DNA of 64,000 bases, from NCBI RefSeq assembly GCF_011762045.1, contig NZ_JAASQS010000010.1, positions 124,001 to 188,000 on the forward strand, written 5' to 3'. The notes under the pieces are model-generated. The model saw only the letters and a program-made list of their open reading frames with translations, had not been told where the DNA came from and did not search any database. Of the stretch, positions 35,389-45,529 are shown piece by piece; positions within the stretch are counted from its first letter, which is position 1, and every line of letters begins with the position of its first letter. The stretch comes from Rhizomicrobium electricum (lineage in GTDB: Bacteria > Pseudomonadota > Alphaproteobacteria > Micropepsales > Micropepsaceae). Position numbers and translations under genes: made by a program.

Positions 35389-37040
35389 CGTGCGTCTCTG
35401 AAAGCGTTGGTGATGGGATAGCGGCGGTCGCGGCCGAAGTTGCGGGGGCCGATTTTGACACCCGGCGGGGCTTGGCGACGCTTGTATTCGGAGAGGTATA
35501 GCAAATGCTCGACCCGCTTGACGGTGGCGGGATCATAGCCTTTGGCGACGACTTCTTCGAACGACAATTCCTGCTCGACCAAGCACAGCAAGATGCCGTC
35601 GAGGATTTCATAGGGCGGCAGGCTGTCCTGATCGGTCTGGTTGGCGCGCAATTCCGCCGTCGGCGGCTTGACGATGATGCGTTCGGGAATAACGCGGCCA
35701 TTGGGGCCCTTGGCGCCCGCCGGCATATTCGCATTGCGCCAATGGCTGAGGCGGAACACCTCCATCTTGTAGATGTCCTTCAGCACATTGTAGCCGCCGC
35801 ACATGTCACCATAGAGGGTGGCGTAGCCGACGCTCATCTCCGATTTGTTGCCGGTCGTCAGCACCATCGGACCGAACTTGTTGGAGATCGCCATCAGGAT
35901 CAGGCCGCGGATACGCGATTGGATGTTTTCTTCGGTGGTATCGGCCGCGCGCCCGGCAAAGGTGGACGCCAGCGTGGTGCCGAACGCCTTCACTGCCTCT
36001 TCGATGGCGATGGTTTCGTACTTCACGCCCAGCAGCTTGGCGCACTCTTCGGCATCGACGAGGCTGTCGTCGGAGGTATAGCGCGACGGCAGCATCACGC
36101 AGCGCACGCGATCCGCCCCCAACGCATCGACGGCCACCGCGGCCGACAAGGCGCTGTCGATACCGCCGCTCAGACCCAGCACCACACCGGGGAAGCGGTT
36201 CTTGTTCACGTAATCGCGCAGGCCCAGCATCATGGCGTGATAGACCGACTGCGAACGCTCTTCGGGCGATGCGATCTCGCCAGGGGTGCAGACCCAACCG
36301 GTGGCGGTGCGTGTCCATTCGGTGGTGACGACGTTCTCCGCCCACGGCGGCATCAGCCGCGCCAGCGATCCGTCGGCATTCACCACGATCGATGCGCCGT
36401 CGAATACGACTTCGTCCTGGCCGCCGACCGTATTGAGATAGGCCATCGGCTTGCCCGCCGCGGCCACGCGCGCTTTGACGAGATTGAGGCGAACGTTTTC
36501 CTTGTCCGCTTCATAGGGCGAAGCGTTGGGCACCAGCAGGATTTCCGCGCCGGCGGCCACGATCGCGCCGACAATCGTGTCGTCCGTCCAGATGTCTTCG
36601 CAGATCGGCACACCGATTTTCACGCCGCGCACATCGAACGGCCCGGCAGAACGTCCGGCGGAGAAAATCCGCTTCTCGTCGAACACGCCGTAATTGGGCA
36701 GATCGGCTTTCAAGGTACGGCCGACGATCTTGCCGCCGTCGAGATGGGCGACGGCATTGTAAAGTTTGCCGTCCTCGCGCCACGGCGTGCCGATCAGCAC
36801 GCTTGGTCCCGATACGGTATCGGCGGCGAGCGCTTGAACCGCCGCCAGCGCGTCATCGACAAAGGCTCGCTTGAGGATCAGGTCCTCCGGCGGATACCCG
36901 GTGATGTACAGCTCGGGAAAAAGAATGAGGTCGGCGTCGGCCGCGGCGGCGCGTGCGGCGCGGGCCTTGGCGAGGTTGCCGGTCAAATCGCCCATGGTCG
37001 GGTTGAGCTGGGCGAGCGCGATGCGGATGCGGTCAGTCAC
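35385..37040 (-). CDS. nadE: Glutamine-dependent NAD+ synthetase
   Basis: Two-domain enzyme of 551 aa that converts deamido-NAD to NAD using ATP and glutamine. The N-terminal amidase (residues 1-270) has the nitrilase triad region with GVPICEDIW holding the catalytic Cys. The C-terminal synthetase begins near [14 protein letters not shown], the PP-loop signature, and includes [19 protein letters not shown]. It is first in the nadE-gltX run and overlaps gltX by 4 bp. Confidence 0.94.
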   Translation of the reverse strand: MTDRIRIALAQLNPTMGDLTGNLAKARAARAAAADADLILFPELYITGYPPEDLILKRAFVDDALAAVQALAADTVSGPSVLIGTPWREDGKLYNAVAHLDGGKIVGRTLKADLPNYGVFDEKRIFSAGRSAGPFDVRGVKIGVPICEDIWTDDTIVGAIVAAGAEILLVPNASPYEADKENVRLNLVKARVAAAGKPMAYLNTVGGQDEVVFDGASIVVNADGSLARLMPPWAENVVTTEWTRTATGWVCTPGEIASPEERSQSVYHAMMLGLRDYVNKNRFPGVVLGLSGGIDSALSAAVAVDALGADRVRCVMLPSRYTSDDSLVDAEECAKLLGVKYETIAIEEAVKAFGTTLASTFAGRAADTTEENIQSRIRGLILMAISNKFGPMVLTTGNKSEMSVGYATLYGDMCGGYNVLKDIYKMEVFRLSHWRNANMPAGAKGPNGRVIPERIIVKPPTAELRANQTDQDSLPPYEILDGILLCLVEQELSFEEVVAKGYDPATVKRVEHLLYLSEYKRRQAPPGVKIGPRNFGRDRRYPITNAFRDAR

Positions 37041-37163
37041 GGCAGGGTATTTAGTACACTTTTGAGCATAAATAAACCCGGCTTCGCTTGTAGCTACGCC
37101 GTGGCAAGCCCGCCTTCGCCTGACACCACCGGCAAGTGCGGCTTCACGTTTGTCCCTACAAGC

Positions 37164-37192
37164 AAAAAGGGCGGACCGGAAGGCCCGCCCTT
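37164..37192 (-). terminator. Intrinsic terminator of the Gfo/Idh/MocA gene
   Basis: On the minus strand AAGGGCGG, a 10-nt loop, CCGCCCTT, then TTT. It lies 22 bp beyond the oxidoreductase stop and separates it from nadE. Confidence 0.8.
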
Positions 37193-37213
37193 GAAGGCAG
37201 TAGCGAGAAACGA

Positions 37214-38188
37214 TCAGTTCGCAGCGGCGACAGCCACGACGTCGCGGCGCACGCGAGAACGGATGGAACGTTCCCAGGCCTCGTCGACCAGGATGGCCGT
37301 GGCCAGGGCATTACGCGCTTCTTCCGGACGCACCAACGGCGACGTACCGGTTCGTACGGATTCGACAAACGAGGTCACCGATTCGCCCAGCGGATCGCCG
37401 ACGTCGAGCGCATTGAGCGCCCGCGGCGTCGTGTTGGTCACCGAGCGGGTGAGGAAATCGATCTCGACGATACCGTCGGCATAGACGGCTTTCATACCGC
37501 GGCTGCGCTCGGGCGCCACGCGGCTGGTCTCGAGACGCGCCACGGCGCCGTTCTCGAACATCACCGCCGCCTGCACGTCGTCGGCCAACAGCGACTTCTC
37601 GCAACGGCCGCGCGCCTGCACGCTGCGCACCTTGCCGGGAATGAGTTGATGCACGAGGTCGAGGTCGTGGATCATGAGATCGAGCACGACGCTGACGTCG
37701 GCGCCACGGCCCGTCCACGGACCCTTGCGCCAGCACGACACTTCGAGCGGCACTTCGTTGTAATCGAGCAGCCCCGTATGGGCGAAAACAAAGCGTTCCT
37801 GATGACCCACCGTCAGCACTTTGCCGGTCTTCGCGGCCAAGGTAACGAGATCGTCGGCTTCTTCGACCGAGGTCGCGATCGGCTTTTCGACCATCACATT
37901 GGCGCCGGCGTTGAGGAACGCGCGCACGATGGTCGAATGCGTGGTGGCGGGCGAGCAAACGCTGACGAGATCGACTTCGCCCAGAAGCTCGCGCCAATCG
38001 GCAACGCCGCGCACGCCATGGGTCGTCGGCGCATTGCGACGGACTTCCGGCGACGGATCGGCAATGGCGACGAGTTCGACGCCCTCGATGCCACGATACT
38101 TGGTGGCATGGTGACGGCCGAACGCTCCGGCGCCGATAACGGCTGCTTTCAAGAAACCACTCTCACGCACGATACGGATGGGCGACAC
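37214..38188 (-). CDS. Gfo/Idh/MocA-family oxidoreductase
   Basis: NAD(P)-dependent dehydrogenase-like protein of 324 aa. It has an N-terminal Rossmann fold (AAVIGAGAFGRHHATKY), the family's EKPIATS signature with the catalytic Lys, and a C-terminal beta-sheet domain. The HHATKY and VGHQERF segments resemble UDP-N-acetylglucosamine 3-dehydrogenase-like members, a possible role in lipid A or surface sugar synthesis, but this is only a hint. It has its own terminator. Confidence 0.85.
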   Translation of the reverse strand: MSPIRIVRESGFLKAAVIGAGAFGRHHATKYRGIEGVELVAIADPSPEVRRNAPTTHGVRGVADWRELLGEVDLVSVCSPATTHSTIVRAFLNAGANVMVEKPIATSVEEADDLVTLAAKTGKVLTVGHQERFVFAHTGLLDYNEVPLEVSCWRKGPWTGRGADVSVVLDLMIHDLDLVHQLIPGKVRSVQARGRCEKSLLADDVQAAVMFENGAVARLETSRVAPERSRGMKAVYADGIVEIDFLTRSVTNTTPRALNALDVGDPLGESVTSFVESVRTGTSPLVRPEEARNALATAILVDEAWERSIRSRVRRDVVAVAAAN

Positions 38189-38402
38189 AGGAATTCCCCC
38201 GTGATGACAGGCACATACTGCCCGGACGTCGCCTTTGTGCGAGTCATTTTATGTTTCGTCTTGTTACACCTGTCCGGAAATGAAGGTTTCCCGGCGCTAA
38301 CGACGCCCGCTTTTCATGGTTAACGAAACGTTCCGCAGGCGCGGAGAGTTGTCAAAAAGTAATGCGCCAACACCCGTAAAGCGAGAACGTCCGGCGAGAT
38401 CT

Positions 38403-38813
38403 CTACCGGATGCCGTTTGCGGTCAGGCAGTCGCGATAGCGGATGTCGGCTACGCCGATATGGCCCATCAAGCTGTTCCTGAGGAAGCTCATCACCGGAA
38501 GCGACAGGGCGCTGGGGCCGATGGTTTCGTACTGCCGGCTGATTCCGCAGAACTGGCGCATCAGAGCGGCATGCGAGTCGCGGTGGGCGGGACTGTCATC
38601 ATAGCCGGCGCGGGCCAACAGCCCTTCCTCGTACCGGATATGGGACGCCGTCGCGCCGATCAGCTGGTTCAGAACCCCGCCGAGCTCAATCTTGCCTTTG
38701 CCCGACATCAGTCCTTCGTGCAGCCCATTGAGCAGAACCAGCATCTTTTCGTGCTGATCATCCAGGCTTTCCACACCGACACTGAGCTCGCGTGCCCACT
38801 TTACGACCGCCAT
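38403..38813 (-). CDS. Bacteriohemerythrin
   Basis: Oxygen-binding di-iron protein of 136 aa forming a four-helix bundle. All ligands of the family are in place: H21, H58 and E62 (HIRYE), H77 and H81 (HRDSH), H118 and D123 (HIGVAD). Single-domain, cytoplasmic, monocistronic. Roles known for the family are oxygen storage, delivery or sensing. Confidence 0.93.
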   Translation of the reverse strand: MAVVKWARELSVGVESLDDQHEKMLVLLNGLHEGLMSGKGKIELGGVLNQLIGATASHIRYEEGLLARAGYDDSPAHRDSHAALMRQFCGISRQYETIGPSALSLPVMSFLRNSLMGHIGVADIRYRDCLTANGIR

Positions 38814-38956
38814 GACACCCCCACTGCAGCCTAACGCATAAGTTGTAGCACGGCGGAGGCTAACGGAGTCCTAAGGCGTAGGTAAAACTACGGAGGACGC
38901 GGCGTCCGGTACTCGCAAGAAGTGCAACAGGACGCTTCCCGGCGAGGACCTGACTG

Positions 38957-40159
38957 TCACCTGATCAGATAGGCACTGCCGCTCGACCCCGAACCGGCGA
39001 TCGTCTTGGTCGCGGGGGGCGTGACGTACCAGGTGGCGTTGTTCACGATCAACGTATCGACCACCACCGTGACCTGGTCGGTCGTGACATTGGCGCCCGA
39101 GTTGAGGGTCATCTGGCGGCTGGGCAGATAGATCAGCCCGTTGAGGACGTGCCCCTTGGAATCGTCGAGTATGAACTGGCTCTTCGACAACCCACCCGCC
39201 TCGTACATCAGGATGCCGGCATAGGTGCCGCTGGTCGGAGCCGAGAGCGTCGCCTTGACGCCGCTGTTGAACTGGATCTTCGACGTATCGGCGAAATAGA
39301 AGGTCACCCCGCTGCCCGTCCAGGTGCCGCCGTTGACGTTCCAGCCGCCGCCTTTGATGACGTAGACGCCGGGGTTGAAAGTGAGATTGTTGGTGCCGTT
39401 GAAATTAAACCAGCCGCAGTAAACGCCCGGCGACATCGTGAACGAACCGCCATTGTAATTGCCGTTACTATTGGTGCAGCTCGAGCTCGACGGCGTCGGC
39501 AGATTGCCGGCGAACGGATCGGAAGCCACTTTGCAGCCCTTCGCCAGATTGGGATGGGTTCCGCCGTTGTCGGTGATCGAATTGCCGGCGATGCAGGTTT
39601 TGGCGCTGATCAGCGTGCTCTGATTGTTGAAAATCGCCGCCGGATAGCCGGTCGAGGCGACATGGACTTCGCACTTCGGCGCTTCGATATCGGCGCCGCT
39701 ATTCATCAGCAGTGCCTGCGATGCCGTCTGGTCCAGAACCAGGATACAAGCCGTCGAACTGCCGCCCTGCTTGGCGGTGGCCGTCACCTCGACGGCAATC
39801 GTCTTGACGCCGACGATCGACAGAAAGCTCATCGGGACGGTCGCGGAAACCTTTCCGGTAAAGCTCGCATCGCCGTTGATCGTGTAGATCGGCGTGCCTG
39901 TCACGCCGTATTTCGACAGCGGCTCGGCGGCGAACACCGAAGCGGCAACGCTGGTCGAATTGCCGGCGCTTGCCCCCGCCAGCACGGCGGAGTCGATGGC
40001 GTTCTGCAACGCCGTTTTGGCGTCCATCGCCGATATGAAATCGACCCCCGCTCCGGCGGCGAGCGTCAGCGGCACCATCGCCAGTGCGTACACCCAGGCA
40101 ATATTGCCTTCACAATTCCGGATGAATTTGGCGAAAGAGCCACAACCAAACAGGTGCAT
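38957..40159 (-). CDS. TadG-like protein with C-terminal repeat domain
   Basis: Protein of 400 aa. Residues 10-55 (FIRNCEGNIAWVYALAMVPL then GAGVDFISAMDAKTALQNAI) match the TadE/TadG-type N-terminus with its single membrane helix. The rest has repeated Asn/Gly/Thr-rich beta-strands with several Cys (ACILVLD, CEVHVAS, YCGWFNF) and looks like a parallel beta-structure exposed outside the membrane. TadG is a pseudopilin-associated protein of Flp pilus systems, but no other tad gene lies nearby, so its partner system is elsewhere or absent. Confidence 0.8.
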   Translation of the reverse strand: MHLFGCGSFAKFIRNCEGNIAWVYALAMVPLTLAAGAGVDFISAMDAKTALQNAIDSAVLAGASAGNSTSVAASVFAAEPLSKYGVTGTPIYTINGDASFTGKVSATVPMSFLSIVGVKTIAVEVTATAKQGGSSTACILVLDQTASQALLMNSGADIEAPKCEVHVASTGYPAAIFNNQSTLISAKTCIAGNSITDNGGTHPNLAKGCKVASDPFAGNLPTPSSSSCTNSNGNYNGGSFTMSPGVYCGWFNFNGTNNLTFNPGVYVIKGGGWNVNGGTWTGSGVTFYFADTSKIQFNSGVKATLSAPTSGTYAGILMYEAGGLSKSQFILDDSKGHVLNGLIYLPSRQMTLNSGANVTTDQVTVVVDTLIVNNATWYVTPPATKTIAGSGSSGSAYLIR

Positions 40160-40271
40160 GACAGCGCATTCATTGAAAATCCAACCCTCGGTATACCCGC
40201 ATTGCGGTAAAAAACCGTTACGGGAAGGGTAGAATTTGGCTAAAAAGCCAATCGACAGAATGCGCTAGACG

Positions 40272-41030
40272 CTACTTCTCGCTGCCGCTGGCGAGCAGGG
40301 CCGCAAGGGCGGCATACACCACGTAGGCGAACATCAGCGGCGCCAGTCCGATCAGCAGCACGCCGGGCAGCCCGATGAAGGCGCTGCAGGGCAACAGCAT
40401 GATCGGCGAACCGACAAACAGGCACTGGATGCCGACCACCGCGACGATCCCCAGCACGGCCGCCAGCCCGGTCGGCGACAGGCTCTGCGGATGCAGCATG
40501 CGATCGACCCGCATGGCGTTGGCGGTTTGTTTCAGCCGCGAAACCGCCGAGGCCGCGAACACCAGCGCCAGCAGCCAAGCGGCGGACGAAGCCAAGACGC
40601 GGCCGCCGTCGACGGCGCACGTATCCAGCCGCGCGATCACCATCGCATTGCCGGGGATCGCGAAATAAAGCGCGTTCTCCACCGCATCGGTGATCGACCC
40701 GGACAGATGGCGCGGCGCGTACCACACCTGAATGACGAAACTCAGGGCGGCAAAAACGAGAAAGACGATGTCGTTGAACATCGGCATGGTGCGAGGCGTG
40801 ACGCCGGGCTTGAAGATCGCCGTGGCGCGGGCGTGAAAGGCATCGCGCGACACGCCATAGCCGCCGACAAACAACAGCCCCATCGCTGCAAACAGCAGCA
40901 CCGCGGCGAGCACCTGGAACACCACCGGCCAGGGATCGGTGCCGTTGAGAACCGCCGTCCGCAGCGCATGCGCGCCGGCAAACAGGCAGATCACCACCCA
41001 GGCCTTGGCCAACAGCCGCGAAACGCCCAT
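40272..41030 (-). CDS. Hypothetical multi-pass membrane protein
   Basis: Protein of 252 aa with about seven hydrophobic segments. I do not recognise a family; a DUF2975-like four-helix sensor or transporter is possible given a central RLKQTANAMRVDRML segment. The ATG at 41030 starts 8 bp after the DAHP synthase stop, so it is likely co-transcribed with that gene. A longer frame up to 41372 lies within the DAHP synthase gene and is rejected. Confidence 0.7.
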   Translation of the reverse strand: MGVSRLLAKAWVVICLFAGAHALRTAVLNGTDPWPVVFQVLAAVLLFAAMGLLFVGGYGVSRDAFHARATAIFKPGVTPRTMPMFNDIVFLVFAALSFVIQVWYAPRHLSGSITDAVENALYFAIPGNAMVIARLDTCAVDGGRVLASSAAWLLALVFAASAVSRLKQTANAMRVDRMLHPQSLSPTGLAAVLGIVAVVGIQCLFVGSPIMLLPCSAFIGLPGVLLIGLAPLMFAYVVYAALAALLASGSEK

Positions 41031-41038
41031 GTGCCGAC

Positions 41039-42406
41039 CTACGCCGTGTATCCGGCGTCCTTCATGCGTTCCGCCCGGATGCTTTCCGCCAACAGGAACG
41101 CGAGCTCGATCGACTGGCTGGCGTTGAGGCGCGGATCGCAATGGGTGTGATAGCGCTTCTCGAGATCCTCTTCGCCGATGGCTTGCGCTCCGCCGAGGCA
41201 TTCGGTGACGTTCTGGCCGGTCATCTCGAAATGGACGCCGCCGGCGTGCGTGCCCTCGACACGGTGGACGTCGAAGAACGTCTTCGTTTCCGCAAGAATG
41301 CGGTCGAACGGACGCGTCTTGTAGCCGGTGGCCGATTTGACGGTATTGCCGTGCATCGGGTCGCACGACCACACGACATTGAAGCCTTCGCGCTTCACCA
41401 CTCGGATCAGCCGCGGCAGGCTTGCCTCGACCTTGTCGGAACCGAAGCGGCAGATCAGCGTGATGCGGCCGGGCAGGTTTTCCGGGTTCAGTGTCTCGAT
41501 CAGCCGCGCCAATCCGTCATTGGTGATCGACGGGCCGCATTTGAGCCCGAGCGGGTTCTTGATGCCGCGGCAGAATTCGACATGCGCCCCATCGAGCTGA
41601 CGGGTGCGGTCGCCGATCCAGACCATATGGGCGGAACAGTCGTACCAGTCGCCGCTGGTGGAATCGACGCGGGTCAGCGCCTGCTCGTAGCCGAGGAACA
41701 GTGCCTCGTGGCTGGTGTAGAAATCGGTCGAGCGCAGCTGCGGCACGCTTTCCGGCGTGATGCCGCAAGCGCGCATGAAATCGAGCGCCTCGGACACGCG
41801 GTGCGCCAAACCGGCAAACTGCTCGGCCGCCGGCGACTTCTCGATAAAGCCCAGCATCCATTTGTGGACGTTGTGCAGATCGGCATAACCGCCGTTGGTG
41901 AAGGCCCGGAGCAGATTCAGCGTCGCCGCCGATTGGGCATAGCCTTCCATCAGCCGGTGCGGATCGGGTATCCGCGCTTCGGGGGTGAACTCGATGCCGT
42001 TGATATTGTCGCCGCGATAGGACGGCAGACAGACCTCGCCTCGGGTCTCGAAATCGTCGGACCGCGGCTTGGCGAACTGGCCGGCGATACGCCCCACCTT
42101 CACCACCGGCACGGCAGCGCCGAAGGTCAGCACGATCGCCATCTGCAACAGGACGCGCAGGGTGTCGCGGATATTGTCGGGGTGGAATTCGGCAAAGCTC
42201 TCGGCGCAGTCGCCGCCCTGAAGCAGGAAAGCCTTGCCTTCGGCAACCTGGGCCAGCGACGACATAAGATTGCGCGCCTCGCCGGCAAACACCAGCGGGG
42301 GGTGGGTACGCAGCCGGTTCTCGACCGCCGCCAGCGCCTCGGAATCGGGATAGGCGGGGACTTGGACGATCGGCTTCGAACGCCAGCTTTCAGGGGACCA
42401 AACCAC
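41039..42406 (-). CDS. aroG: Class II (plant-type) DAHP synthase
   Basis: 3-deoxy-D-arabino-heptulosonate-7-phosphate synthase, 455 aa, first enzyme of the shikimate pathway. Class II signatures are [41 protein letters not shown] and the metal-binding DPMHGNT and [16 protein letters not shown]. No additional regulatory domain is attached. It has an AGGAG ribosome site and heads a two-gene transcript with the membrane protein downstream. Confidence 0.95.
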   Translation of the reverse strand: MVWSPESWRSKPIVQVPAYPDSEALAAVENRLRTHPPLVFAGEARNLMSSLAQVAEGKAFLLQGGDCAESFAEFHPDNIRDTLRVLLQMAIVLTFGAAVPVVKVGRIAGQFAKPRSDDFETRGEVCLPSYRGDNINGIEFTPEARIPDPHRLMEGYAQSAATLNLLRAFTNGGYADLHNVHKWMLGFIEKSPAAEQFAGLAHRVSEALDFMRACGITPESVPQLRSTDFYTSHEALFLGYEQALTRVDSTSGDWYDCSAHMVWIGDRTRQLDGAHVEFCRGIKNPLGLKCGPSITNDGLARLIETLNPENLPGRITLICRFGSDKVEASLPRLIRVVKREGFNVVWSCDPMHGNTVKSATGYKTRPFDRILAETKTFFDVHRVEGTHAGGVHFEMTGQNVTECLGGAQAIGEEDLEKRYHTHCDPRLNASQSIELAFLLAESIRAERMKDAGYTA

Positions 42407-42565
42407 GGGGAACTCCTTTGCGGGAGCGGGTATAGGGGAACCGGCGGGGCATTTCCAGTAATCCGGACAGGGGTAGTGAACGGCGCCGCACGCGCTTGTT
42501 ACCCTTGCATCATTGTCCGATCACCTTCGGGTGCGTAGGAGAATTCCCTGGAACAGACGCCAGAT

Positions 42566-43000
42566 ATGAGGCTCTTGATGATCGCCAAAGTACTTCCGGG
42601 TGCCGCCGCCATTTTCCTCTTCACGGCCGGTGCCGTAGCCGCCCCTCCCATGGTGGTGACCGACGAAAAGACCATCGCCAAGGACGAGCCGCCCCCGCAT
42701 GGCGCCATTGGCATGTCCACCGTTTCGGCGTTCAGCGCCTCTGCTCCCGGCCGGATGATGGAGTTCAAAAAGCGCGTCCTGCACAAAGGCGCCGCCCTCG
42801 GCCTGCATCCGATCGCCCATGACGAGGTTTACTATGTCGTATCGGGGACTGGCGAAGTGGTTTCGGATGGCGACAAGAAGATCATGACCGCCGGAATGGC
42901 GGCGTATCTCTACAACGGTGCCAATGTAGGGATCTCACAGATGGGCGAAGAACCTCTGGTGCTGATTGTCGCCTACCCTCTGGCCGCACCCGCGAAATAG
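42566..43000 (+). CDS. Secreted cupin-domain protein
   Basis: Small protein of 144 aa with a signal peptide (hydrophobic up to about residue 26, ending AVAA). Cupin motif 1 is LGLHPIAHDEVYYVVSGTGEV and motif 2 spans DGDKKIMTAGMAAYLYNGAN. Two metal-binding His and one Glu of cupin motif 1 are visible; the His of motif 2 is not obvious, so activity is uncertain. The second Met (42578) has a better ribosome site (GAGG), so the true N-terminus may be four residues shorter. It lies 68 bp before the GH43 gene. Confidence 0.75.
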   Translation: MRLLMIAKVLPGAAAIFLFTAGAVAAPPMVVTDEKTIAKDEPPPHGAIGMSTVSAFSASAPGRMMEFKKRVLHKGAALGLHPIAHDEVYYVVSGTGEVVSDGDKKIMTAGMAAYLYNGANVGISQMGEEPLVLIVAYPLAAPAK

Positions 43001-43068
43001 CGGTTTGCGCCGCTGTAGCCCAGGTCATATTGTCGTAGAAAACAACATCATCCGCCAGGGGGCCTGCT

Positions 43069-44766
43069 ATGGGCAAAACCGTTCTCAGCATCACCTCAAC
43101 TTTTTTGCTCGCCGCGTGCGCTGCGCCGCCGCCGCCCCCTCCGCCGCCTCCCCCACCGCCCGCTCCAGCGATCGCCCATTTCGACAGTTTTTCCTACGCC
43201 GGACATGATGCCGTCTATGACGCGAAGAAGGCCGGACCGAAGGACTATCTGAATCCGATCACGCCGGGCTATTATCCCGATCCGTCGATCACGCGCGTGG
43301 GCGAAGATTATTACCTCGTCAATTCGAGTTTCACCCACTTCCCCGGTCTGCCGGTGTGGCACTCGAAGGACATGGTGCACTGGACCCAGATCGGTAATGC
43401 CGTAGACCGTCCCAGCCAGGCCGATTTCGGCAAGCTGGAAGTCTCGCGCGGATTGTTCGCACCGGCGATCAACTATCACGACGGCACGTACTACATCATC
43501 AACACCTGCGTCGATTGCGTGCCCGACAATCAGGAGAATTTCCTCATCACCGCGAAGGACCCGGCCGGTCCGTGGTCGGACCCGGTGGTGCTCGGATTCG
43601 AAGGCATCGATCCCTCGATCTATTTCGAGAAGGACAAGGCCTACATCGTCAATAACGGCGGCCCGGACGGTCCGGCGCTCTACAACGGCCACCGCGCCAT
43701 CTGGATGCAGGAATACGATATCGCCGCCAAGAAGATGGTCGGCCCGCGCAAGGTGCTGGTCAACGGTGGCGTCGATATCTCGAAGAAGCCGATCTGGATC
43801 GAAGGCCCGCATCTCTACAAGATCAAGGGCTGGTATTATCTGATGGCGGCCGAAGGCGGCACCGCCGAGGACCACTCGGAAGTGATCTTCCGCTCCAAGA
43901 AACTGTGGGGACCGTATGTGCCGTACAAAGGCAATCCGATCCTCACCCAGCGCGATCTGGGCCAACGCGAATTCCCGGTGACCTCCACCGGTCACGCCGA
44001 CATGGTTCAAACCCAGAAGGGCGAATGGTATGCCGTGTTCCTCGGCACCCGGCCCTATAGCGGCGATTTCTACAACACCGGCCGCGAGACCTTCATGCTG
44101 CCGGTCACCTGGAAGAACGGCTGGCCGATCATCCTGAAGAAAGGCGCGCCGGTGCCTTACGTGGCCAAGCGTCCGAACCTGCCGGACGAAGGCGGGCCAC
44201 AGCCGCACGCCGGCAATTTCGGCACCGAAGAGACATTCGACAAGCCGCTCGGGCTCGATTGGGTGATGATCCGTACACCGCATGAAAGCTGGTACAAGGT
44301 CGAAAGCGGTGCCTTGAACATCCAATCGCGGCCGGTCGCGATCGGCGCACCCGCCAATCCGTCCTTCATCGCCAAACGCCAGCAGCACGCCAACGCCACG
44401 GTGACGAGCACGATGCGCTTCGATCCCAAGATCGACGGCGAGCGCGCGGGATTGGTCGCGTTCCAGAACTCGAACGCGTTCTACTTCCTCGGCGTGGTGC
44501 GCGACGGCGGCAAGTCGCAAGTCTGCGTGACACGACGGGCCGGCGCGGCCGATCCGGAACAGGGCGCGACGCTTGGCTGCGCGCCGGCACCGCAAGGTGC
44601 GCTGACGCTGCAGATCGCGGTCAAATCCGACAAGATCGACTTCGCCTTCGGCCAGAACGGCGCGTTGACGACGCTCGTCAAGGACGCGGACGCGACGGTG
44701 CTTTCGACCAAGAAAGCTGGCGGATTTGTCGGAACGGTGATCGGGCCTTACGCCTACACGCCGTAG
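43069..44766 (+). CDS. GH43 glycoside hydrolase, lipoprotein
   Basis: Five-bladed beta-propeller glycosidase of 565 aa with a C-terminal beta-sandwich (from about residue 385). The lipobox LLAAC sits at residues 13-17, followed by a run of twelve prolines that would act as a stiff tether from the membrane. Catalytic elements are YYPDPSITRVGEDYYL (general base Asp), FEGIDPSIYF (pKa modulator Asp) and WIEGPHLYK (acid Glu). Members of this type are beta-xylosidases or arabinofuranosidases. The last 89 bp overlap the convergent PEP-CTERM-like gene. Confidence 0.9.
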   Translation: MGKTVLSITSTFLLAACAAPPPPPPPPPPPPAPAIAHFDSFSYAGHDAVYDAKKAGPKDYLNPITPGYYPDPSITRVGEDYYLVNSSFTHFPGLPVWHSKDMVHWTQIGNAVDRPSQADFGKLEVSRGLFAPAINYHDGTYYIINTCVDCVPDNQENFLITAKDPAGPWSDPVVLGFEGIDPSIYFEKDKAYIVNNGGPDGPALYNGHRAIWMQEYDIAAKKMVGPRKVLVNGGVDISKKPIWIEGPHLYKIKGWYYLMAAEGGTAEDHSEVIFRSKKLWGPYVPYKGNPILTQRDLGQREFPVTSTGHADMVQTQKGEWYAVFLGTRPYSGDFYNTGRETFMLPVTWKNGWPIILKKGAPVPYVAKRPNLPDEGGPQPHAGNFGTEETFDKPLGLDWVMIRTPHESWYKVESGALNIQSRPVAIGAPANPSFIAKRQQHANATVTSTMRFDPKIDGERAGLVAFQNSNAFYFLGVVRDGGKSQVCVTRRAGAADPEQGATLGCAPAPQGALTLQIAVKSDKIDFAFGQNGALTTLVKDADATVLSTKKAGGFVGTVIGPYAYTP

Positions 44767-45439
44767 CCGCGGCCCCGGCGAAGAACAATGCGAGCGCGGG
44801 CGGTTCGGGTACCGGATCGGCCGCCTCGCCCTTCGCGGTTACCTGGATGTAGATCCGCCAGTCGGCGGCAAGATCGCTTCCGCTCGCCGACGGGCCGAGC
44901 GTGAAAATGCTCTCCTGGAACGTCGGAGGCATCGGGCGGCATTCGTGACGGCCGCTTTGGCCGGGCCCGCTTACCATGTTGCAGCCCTGCAGATCGGAGC
45001 CGCCGGCCCCATCGACGACGGTCAGGTAATCGGCGGATTCGCGTCCGCCGTTATCGACGCTGGCACCGGTGCCCGAACCGGCCGGATAGAACGACGAAAA
45101 GCGCGACTTGAAAGCGAACACACCGCCGAACGCGTGGCCGCTGGTGTTGCGCAATACGAGGCCGCCGGTGCGATCGATGGTCGTCATTTTCCAGGCGCCG
45201 TTCGCGCTGATCGCCGTTGCCGAGGCGCTGTCGCCGCAGCCGCCCAGGCCGTCGCCGTGCGCAGTACCGCTGCAAAGAAGTTCGATCCCTGAGGGCAGCA
45301 CGGACGATTTGGTGACGCCGTCGTCATACCAAGCGAAGTCGGCGCGCCAGAACGCGTTCTTCACCGACGCGATCGCGGTAGCATCGGCTCCGACACTCAG
45401 AACGACCACTGCAATCAGCGCAAAAACGAATGACGGCAT
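44678..45439 (-). CDS. PEP-CTERM-like secreted protein
   Basis: Protein of 253 aa with signal peptide (MPSFVFALIAVVVLSVGADA). Its C-terminus carries a PEP-CTERM sorting signal: VPEPPALALFFAGAAATA then CRRKAR, that is the PEP motif, a membrane segment and an Arg-rich end. Typical members stop within a few residues of the basic cluster; here about 20 further residues follow, encoded opposite the end of the GH43 gene. The mature part is Gly/Ser-rich with paired Cys. No exosortase gene is in the window, so one should be elsewhere if sorting occurs. Confidence 0.72.
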   Translation of the reverse strand: MPSFVFALIAVVVLSVGADATAIASVKNAFWRADFAWYDDGVTKSSVLPSGIELLCSGTAHGDGLGGCGDSASATAISANGAWKMTTIDRTGGLVLRNTSGHAFGGVFAFKSRFSSFYPAGSGTGASVDNGGRESADYLTVVDGAGGSDLQGCNMVSGPGQSGRHECRPMPPTFQESIFTLGPSASGSDLAADWRIYIQVTAKGEAADPVPEPPALALFFAGAAATACRRKARSPFRQIRQLSWSKAPSRPRP

Positions 45440-45529
45440 GTGCACACCCCCTTTTGAAGAAGGAAGCACGCAATCCGGGGTTCCCGCAAGATCGGTACTG
45501 AAGAATTTCGTACGCTGTACTAACGTCAG

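Noticed and set aside
40272..41372. Membrane protein gene starting at 41372
   Set aside because: The extra 114 codons lie inside the DAHP synthase gene in another frame; the hydrophobic protein begins at 41030.
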